Of a DNA stretch of 9,733 bases, positions 4,914 to 9,733 are shown one piece after another (the stretch's first letter is position 1; every line of letters starts with the position of its first letter). A program made the translations under genes and the position numbers. The notes under the pieces were generated by a model. That model was given only the letters and a program-made list of their open reading frames with translations, had not been told where the DNA came from and did no database searches. The stretch is taken from the NCBI GenBank assembly GCA_947458795.1, contig CANHCD010000058.1, positions 1 through 9,733 on the forward strand, given 5' to 3'. The DNA is from Cyclobacteriaceae bacterium. GTDB lineage: Bacteria > Bacteroidota > Bacteroidia > Cytophagales > Cyclobacteriaceae.

Positions 4914-6354
4914 AATAGGTCTTTTCCAAGGCAGGGATTTTCCCCAATGCCTGTGGATAGGTGTGTCCCAGTTGTATTTTTAGTTCCCTCAATTTTGAGG
5001 AATAGAGTTCCCAAGGCTGATGGATGTCAAATCCTTGGATTGCCTGGAGTTCAGGTACCCAAAGCCGTACAAAATCTCCTTTTTTATCGTAGGTACTTGC
5101 TTGTCGTAGGATGTTGAAGTAGCGGTTTTCCCGAGGATCATTTCCTACACCGCCCACATACATCCAGTTGCCCCAGTTGGAACACACATCGTAATCCAAC
5201 AGCAGGCTTTCAAAATAGCTTGCTCCCCAGGTCCAGTCGATTTGGAGGTCATTGACCAGGAAGCTAGCCACGATTTGGCGACCTCGGTTGGACATAAATC
5301 CCGTCGCATTCAGCTCCCGCATGTTGGCATCCACAAATGGAACTCCTGTCTTCCCCTCTGCCCAGCGCTTAAATTGCGCCTTATCCCTGCGCCAGGAGTC
5401 CACTTGATTTCGGATGCCGCTTACTTGAAATAGTTTAGTGCCGTGTTTTTTGGCGATAAATCGAAAATAATCCCTCCAGATCAATTCAAAGACCAGCCAA
5501 TAGGTGCTGTCGTTTTTGATGCGCTCTTTCTCGTATCGTTTTACTTCTGTGTAGATGGTACGCGGGGAAATGCATCCCAAGGCCAGCCATGGCGATAGCT
5601 TGGAGCTGTAGTCCATGCCAATCAAGCCATTGCGCGTTTCTTTATACTTCTTGAGTAGGTCTTTTTCCCAAAAATAGGACTGAAGTTGCCCCAGCGCGGA
5701 TGACTCTCCTCCACGAATCTTCAACCACGAGTGTTCGGCTCGCTTGGGCTTCTCCAGTCCATAATCGGCAAACTGGGGGAGCGATCCCGCATCGGGGATT
5801 AGCGCTTCTCCAGGATAATTTAGTGCAGTTGGTGTAGGAAAGGGAGCACGGATTTTACTCTGCTTTTCTACCTCTTTGCGGAATTGTGTAAATACTTCGG
5901 GTGTTTGTTTGATGGGAAAAGGCAGGTCGTCCTTGTGGTATAGAGTACTTTGCCAAAAGCTTTCGCAGGCGATCCCCTTTGAAAAAGCATTTTCCTCTAG
6001 GCCTTTATCCACTTGACGCTCCTCCGAAGTGACTTCTTTGGAAAAAAAGATGGCTGAAGCCTGGAGCTGTTTGGCAAAATCTACCACTACTTGCTCTGGT
6101 TTGCCATGAAGCAATACTAAATTGGCACCTACTTGAATGAATGATTTGCGAAGATCTTCTAGCGCTTCTGTCAAAAACTGGGCACGAAAAGCGCCCGTTT
6201 TTGGAATGCCAAGTTTGGTATTCTCCACTTGTCGTGGATCAAAGCAATAGATTGGGATAATTTCTTTCCCTTGCTGTATTGCCCTCGTCAGCGTCTCATT
6301 GTCTGAGAGACGAAGGTCATTACGAAACCACACCACAATCCTATTGTACTTCAT
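4912..6354 (-). CDS. cry: DASH-family cryptochrome / photolyase-like FAD protein
   Basis: A 480-residue protein of photolyase/cryptochrome type. The N-terminal alpha/beta antenna domain opens with IVVWFRNDLRLSDNETL (6-22) and IIPIYCFDPRQ (32-42). DASH-like signatures follow: STLYHKDDLPFPI (136-148), PEVFTQFRKEVEK (152-164), KLSPWLALGCISP (252-264), ELIWRDYFRF (290-299), and near the FAD site NATGFMSNRGRQ (349-360) and WGNWMYVGGVGNDPR (394-408). Known DASH proteins bind FAD and usually methenyl-tetrahydrofolate, and repair cyclobutane pyrimidine dimers mainly in single-stranded or looped DNA; some also act in light signalling. Length is normal and no key segment seems missing. It starts at ATG 6354, encoding MKYNRIVV. 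It follows a DUF5916 gene by 145 bp on the same strand and is convergent with the repeat-protein cassette. A classical CPD class I photolyase is the main alternative; the WGNWMYVGGVGNDPR stretch favours DASH. Confidence 0.9.
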   Translation of the reverse strand: MKYNRIVVWFRNDLRLSDNETLTRAIQQGKEIIPIYCFDPRQVENTKLGIPKTGAFRAQFLTEALEDLRKSFIQVGANLVLLHGKPEQVVVDFAKQLQASAIFFSKEVTSEERQVDKGLEENAFSKGIACESFWQSTLYHKDDLPFPIKQTPEVFTQFRKEVEKQSKIRAPFPTPTALNYPGEALIPDAGSLPQFADYGLEKPKRAEHSWLKIRGGESSALGQLQSYFWEKDLLKKYKETRNGLIGMDYSSKLSPWLALGCISPRTIYTEVKRYEKERIKNDSTYWLVFELIWRDYFRFIAKKHGTKLFQVSGIRNQVDSWRRDKAQFKRWAEGKTGVPFVDANMRELNATGFMSNRGRQIVASFLVNDLQIDWTWGASYFESLLLDYDVCSNWGNWMYVGGVGNDPRENRYFNILRQASTYDKKGDFVRLWVPELQAIQGFDIHQPWELYSSKLRELKIQLGHTYPQALGKIPALEKTY

Positions 6355-6499
6355 TGCTGGCTAACAGACTGTTGAAGTAAAGTGTTTGAGGCTCTTGGTT
6401 AATTTTTTTTTAGGATAAGTATTCTACCTGGAAAAAGGCTCCTACTGGGAATTTTGGCCGGCAGGATAGCTAGCACTTCAATTTTTCAATGGAAACTAA

Positions 6500-8713
6500 T
6501 TACAAATTCAACCAATAGTTCAACTTAAACACGAGGGATCGCTGCTTCGGCATAAAGTCTCCCGGGAAATAGTTGTCCGTGTACACCAAGAAAAAGTCTG
6601 ATGCAGGAGCATAGCGCCATTGAATTCGCGTGTTGATGTTCATGTTGTCGATCTGACTGTTGTACTGCACAAAGGTAGTCCAGAACAACTCCTTCGTTAG
6701 GGTCAGGTCAATTCGTGGGCCAACTAGAACCAAATCTGCATCTCGTTGTGGTTGAGGCAAGCGGATACGCGCATAGTTGAAGTTCATGGAGATATTCGCC
6801 AAATACCCAAGGCGAAGGCCTGTTTGGGAAGTTATTCGCTGGATGGATCCTGTGAAATATTCTCCAAACTCACCAATTAAGCTCACATTCAATTTTTTGC
6901 GGGGGTTGCTTTTGTATTCTACAAGGAAATTGCGGAAAGAATAATCTGTGCCTGCTGCCAAAGGTGTGCCTTTGGAACGCGTAGGATCAAAATCATTGAA
7001 CAAGTAGACATATCGATTTTTCTGGGTTACCTCCAACTCCGCAAGTGAGTTGAAGCGTATGAGATACCCAAAATTGATGTCGCGGTCGGTGGTGCCTAAG
7101 GTTTCGTTCCAATAGCCTTCAAACTCAATTTTTGGACCATGTCGATTGATGAGATTGGACTTGGGATAAAATAGGTAAGTCACGTCTGGGTTGAGGCGCT
7201 TGAAGTCGGCTCTTGGCACAAAGCCCACTTCGGGACTGAAAGACTTGCCCACATCCTGAAAGGCAAAGGTCCAGTTCCAGTTCAAACTGGTAAAGAGCAG
7301 GTAGGCATTGAAGGAATAAGGCTTTTCTACCTCCACCGATTCAAAGGTGCGGTGGTAAAATAATTTTCCTGTCCACTTTCCATCGGACGAGTTGAGGTTG
7401 TAATCCACCCCTAACAAGCGATTGTAGGCGGAAGGATCAAATAAACGCTGGTTCTCATCTTGTGCCAAAGTCTCTTTATTGACATAGATCAATCCGATAT
7501 TGGAGCGTTCAAACATCTTGCGCTGAAGTGCAAATACCGTGAAATTCTTACCTACAATGCCAGCCTCCTCATCTGTAGCCGTTTGCATATTCATGACTCC
7601 TAAGCGCCACTTTTCATTTAGCTTACCACTTAGGCGTGCACCATAGATGATTTTACTCTGCACATTTTGGCCAGTAGCGGAGTCGATGTCTACCCCAATT
7701 CGTCTAGAAAAGAAAGGGCGAGAACGGGTCTGTCCAAAGCTATCGAAGAGGTCGCCGTTTTCAAGAAAAAACTGTCTTCGTTCTGGGAAAAAGATTTCAA
7801 ATCGGTCCAGGTTAGTTACCTGCTGATCCACTTCCACCTGAGAAAAGTCAGGGTTAAAGGTGAGGTCCAAGTTCATAGCGGGTCCAATGCCGATTTTGGC
7901 ATCTCCCCCTATTGCAGGAGTAAGGGATTCGCTGCTGTTCTCTAGGAAGTTTTTGGAGGTACGTCCTGCGACATACGGGATGAGGGAAACATTGGCTCCT
8001 TTTTTCTGCAAGGGCTCCTCGAAAGTCATTTTTCGAAGAAATGCGGTAGAAATGATGGATATATTTCTGGGAATGGGCGCCCAAGTGGATCGCTCACCTG
8101 TATGACTATCTACTCGGTAGAAGTTGACATTCCAGCTTTCCGTACCTTCTCTAAATCGTATGGTAGCTAGGGGGATAATGGCCTCTACCTGCCAGTGATT
8201 GTCCATCATTTTTGCTTCGGAATACCACTTGTTATCCCATGCTTGGTTGAGGTCGTCAGGGCGAGAGCCTCCGTTGGCGAGCAAGGCTTCACGCTGTACA
8301 CCGTAAGGATTCACTCCAAAATGGAAGGCATTGGTTCCGTCGTTGAAGGTGTCAAACACGAAGGTGATCCCATCGTTTTGTTCCCCACGGTAGTCTCGTC
8401 TGAGGGAGGTAGTCACGTATTTCCGTGGTCCTGTATTCTCCATGATCGCCGCGATATACAAGTTGGTATCATCGAAAGCGATCTTTACGCGAGTAGGAAA
8501 TTTACTTAAAGAGGTGTCGGAAGGAAAGTACTGCATGAAGTCCCCGTTCCAGCCCTCGGCATCTTTCCAAATATCCTCATCCAATACGCCATCTAAGGTG
8601 ATGGGCTGTTTGAGTTTGAAAGCAAAAGCGTCGGGCTTAGTGCTAGTTTGAGCAAGTAGTTGCACGCTGAGTAGGAGACATGCAAGGGAAAGGACAGAAA
8701 CAAAAATTTTCAT
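6500..8713 (-). CDS. DUF5916 outer-membrane protein with N-terminal CBM9-like domain
   Basis: A 737-residue protein with a signal peptide ending near LLAQ (about residue 22). Residues about 30-210 resemble the carbohydrate-binding module family 9 fold often found before DUF5916: ITLDGVLDEDIWKDA, then VKIAFDDTNLYIAA, FVFDTFNDGTNAFHFGVNPYG and VEAIIPLATIRF. The rest is rich in amphipathic aromatic strands, including NPDFSQVEVDQQVTNLDRF and FFPERRQFFLEN, as expected for a beta-barrel in the outer membrane. Function is not established for the family; a role in handling glycans or other large ligands at the surface is inferred from the CBM-like domain. ATG 8713 is preferred; an in-frame TTG three codons upstream (8722) would only lengthen a normal signal peptide. 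No Shine-Dalgarno sequence is seen. The stop leaves 145 bp to the cryptochrome gene, with no clear terminator between them. Confidence 0.85.
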   Translation of the reverse strand: MKIFVSVLSLACLLLSVQLLAQTSTKPDAFAFKLKQPITLDGVLDEDIWKDAEGWNGDFMQYFPSDTSLSKFPTRVKIAFDDTNLYIAAIMENTGPRKYVTTSLRRDYRGEQNDGITFVFDTFNDGTNAFHFGVNPYGVQREALLANGGSRPDDLNQAWDNKWYSEAKMMDNHWQVEAIIPLATIRFREGTESWNVNFYRVDSHTGERSTWAPIPRNISIISTAFLRKMTFEEPLQKKGANVSLIPYVAGRTSKNFLENSSESLTPAIGGDAKIGIGPAMNLDLTFNPDFSQVEVDQQVTNLDRFEIFFPERRQFFLENGDLFDSFGQTRSRPFFSRRIGVDIDSATGQNVQSKIIYGARLSGKLNEKWRLGVMNMQTATDEEAGIVGKNFTVFALQRKMFERSNIGLIYVNKETLAQDENQRLFDPSAYNRLLGVDYNLNSSDGKWTGKLFYHRTFESVEVEKPYSFNAYLLFTSLNWNWTFAFQDVGKSFSPEVGFVPRADFKRLNPDVTYLFYPKSNLINRHGPKIEFEGYWNETLGTTDRDINFGYLIRFNSLAELEVTQKNRYVYLFNDFDPTRSKGTPLAAGTDYSFRNFLVEYKSNPRKKLNVSLIGEFGEYFTGSIQRITSQTGLRLGYLANISMNFNYARIRLPQPQRDADLVLVGPRIDLTLTKELFWTTFVQYNSQIDNMNINTRIQWRYAPASDFFLVYTDNYFPGDFMPKQRSLVFKLNYWLNL

Positions 8714-8767
8714 AGCTATCAATAAGCCACTAAACTACATCTTTTTTATGGGAAAGGGTGTAGAATT

Positions 8768-8780
8768 TTACCAATGGTAA
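8768..8780. promoter_or_regulatory. Short inverted repeat upstream of the DUF5916 gene
   Basis: TTACC-AAT-GGTAA, a 13-bp site with 5-bp arms, lies 55 bp before the ATG at 8713. It could be an operator, but a site this short can arise by chance and I found no second copy in the window. Confidence 0.25.
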
Positions 8781-8934
8781 CGGAATGGTCACATTAGGGC
8801 TTTTTGTAAGTAATTGGAAATCAAAAGTTAGCTTAAGTGGGACTATTCCGGAATCTAAAAGCGAAATAGTATCGAACGGTTTCTTACTTTCCCAAGTAGT
8901 TTAAGTTGTGGGAATTGGATTTTTATACAAAAAC

Positions 8935-9733
8935 TTAAATGCTGCCTACCACATTGTGTAGTGTACCGATGCCGGAAATGGTAATAAACACTTGGTCTCC
9001 TACTTCCAAGGTAAAGTCATCTGGTACAATTCCCGTACCGGTCATCATCAGGCACCCAATGGGAAAGGAGTTGGATCGGTAGAGCCATTGTGCAAGCTCA
9101 TCAGGTCGTCGCTTGAGCTGTGCTAGGGTAGTTTCCCCAGATACTACGCTGATCTGGTTGCGGTGGATTTCAAGTTGGATGGTCGTGGAATCAGGTAAAT
9201 GCTCTTCCTGGATTAGTAGACAGGGGCCAATGGATGCACTTCCGAGATACACTTTTGCCTGAGGGAGGTAAAGCGGATTTTCTCCCTCAATACTTCGGCT
9301 GCTCATGTCGTTGCCAATCGTAAATCCCTGCACCTTGCCTGAGGGGGATAGGAGTAAGGTCAATTCTGGTTCAGGAACATTCCAGTTTGAGTCTTTGCGA
9401 ATATTGACTTTTCCACCAGGAGGCGCCACTCGGCTAGCAGTGGCTTTAAAAAACAGTTCAGGGCGCTCCGCCACATAGACCTTGTCGTAGAAAGTACCTC
9501 CACCTGAATCGCTCGACTCTTCAATTCGGGCCGTTCTACTTCGGTAATAGGTTACCCCTGCAGCCCAGATTTCTTGATTTCCCATAGGGGCAAGCAACCC
9601 CTCTTGAATCAGCTCTTTCGCTTTTTCTTGGGAGATGGTTTCCCAGTTTTGCGCTTCTGCTGCCAGTAACTTGGAGAGCTGCTCTCTGCCCAATAGATCG
9701 TCCCAGTCGAGCTCTGGTCCCAAGAAGTTGGTG
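8935..9733 (-). CDS. Fumarylacetoacetate hydrolase family protein, C-terminal part
   Basis: The gene runs off the window: the frame stays open to the last base, reading ...TNFLGPELDW, so the TTG at 9723 is not the start. At least 262 residues are seen. The FAH-fold metal site is visible, with residues numbered from base 9723: Glu118 and Glu120 in VPEPELTLLL, and Asp139 in GNDMSSR. Other marks are AGVTYYRSRTAR (55-66), NPLYLPQAKVYLGSASIGP (149-167) and a late TGTGIVPDD. The AGVTY-R-S-R-x-A-R and 'NPLYLPQAK' segments are, as I recall, typical of the branch that includes 2-keto-3-deoxy-D-arabinonate dehydratase, so a sugar-acid dehydratase is plausible, with a hydrolase or isomerase as alternatives. 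It is followed 221 bp later by the DUF5916 gene on the same strand, a gap long enough for that gene to have its own promoter. Confidence 0.85.
   Translation of the reverse strand, partial: TNFLGPELDWDDLLGREQLSKLLAAEAQNWETISQEKAKELIQEGLLAPMGNQEIWAAGVTYYRSRTARIEESSDSGGGTFYDKVYVAERPELFFKATASRVAPPGGKVNIRKDSNWNVPEPELTLLLSPSGKVQGFTIGNDMSSRSIEGENPLYLPQAKVYLGSASIGPCLLIQEEHLPDSTTIQLEIHRNQISVVSGETTLAQLKRRPDELAQWLYRSNSFPIGCLMMTGTGIVPDDFTLEVGDQVFITISGIGTLHNVVGSI

Noticed and set aside
6355..6499. Terminator or promoter between the DUF5916 and cryptochrome genes
   Set aside because: Only a 3-4 bp stem before a short T-run and no TAnnTTTG match on the minus strand; not enough to call.
8714..8722. TTG start for the DUF5916 gene
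   Set aside because: ATG at 8713 begins a normal signal peptide, and the extra three residues add nothing recognisable.

Overview
The window looks like chromosomal DNA of a Bacteroidota bacterium, most likely from the Cytophagales/Cyclobacteriaceae side. This is inferred from a DUF5916-type outer-membrane protein, a DASH cryptochrome, a lipoprotein with a Bacteroidota-style lipobox, and the general lack of Shine-Dalgarno sequences before the start codons. I could not run a search to confirm the taxon.

Layout. The plus strand (1-4776) starts with the 3' end of a glyoxalase/VOC-fold gene. It overlaps a BioF-like PLP enzyme, whose stop overlaps the start of a penicillin-binding/class A beta-lactamase-like lipoprotein. 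These three look like one translationally coupled housekeeping operon. A 295-bp scar follows (2406-2700). It holds a decayed fragment of a dinD gene and a second, slightly diverged copy of the last 29 bp of the lipoprotein gene. An intact dinD comes next. After that is an AT-rich cassette of three tightly packed genes (3602-4776): a small cytoplasmic protein made of five 19-residue repeats, a 156-residue membrane protein, and a secreted protein made of five related 17-residue repeats. A strong intrinsic terminator at 4887-4913 ends this strand and is shared with the convergent gene.

The minus strand (4912-9733) carries a DASH-family cryptochrome/photolyase, a DUF5916 outer-membrane protein with an N-terminal CBM9-like domain, and the 3' part of a fumarylacetoacetate-hydrolase-family gene that runs off the window.

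Most interesting part. The repeat proteins match what I recall of the '4-fold beta flower'/beta-flower family. Pairing a cytoplasmic and an exported version around a membrane protein, in one AT-rich operon next to a recombination scar, looks like an undescribed accessory system with one repeat protein on each side of the inner membrane. Its function is unknown. A lipid- or envelope-associated role is only a hypothesis. The dinD region shows that the junction just upstream has been rearranged by recombination between related but non-identical sequences.
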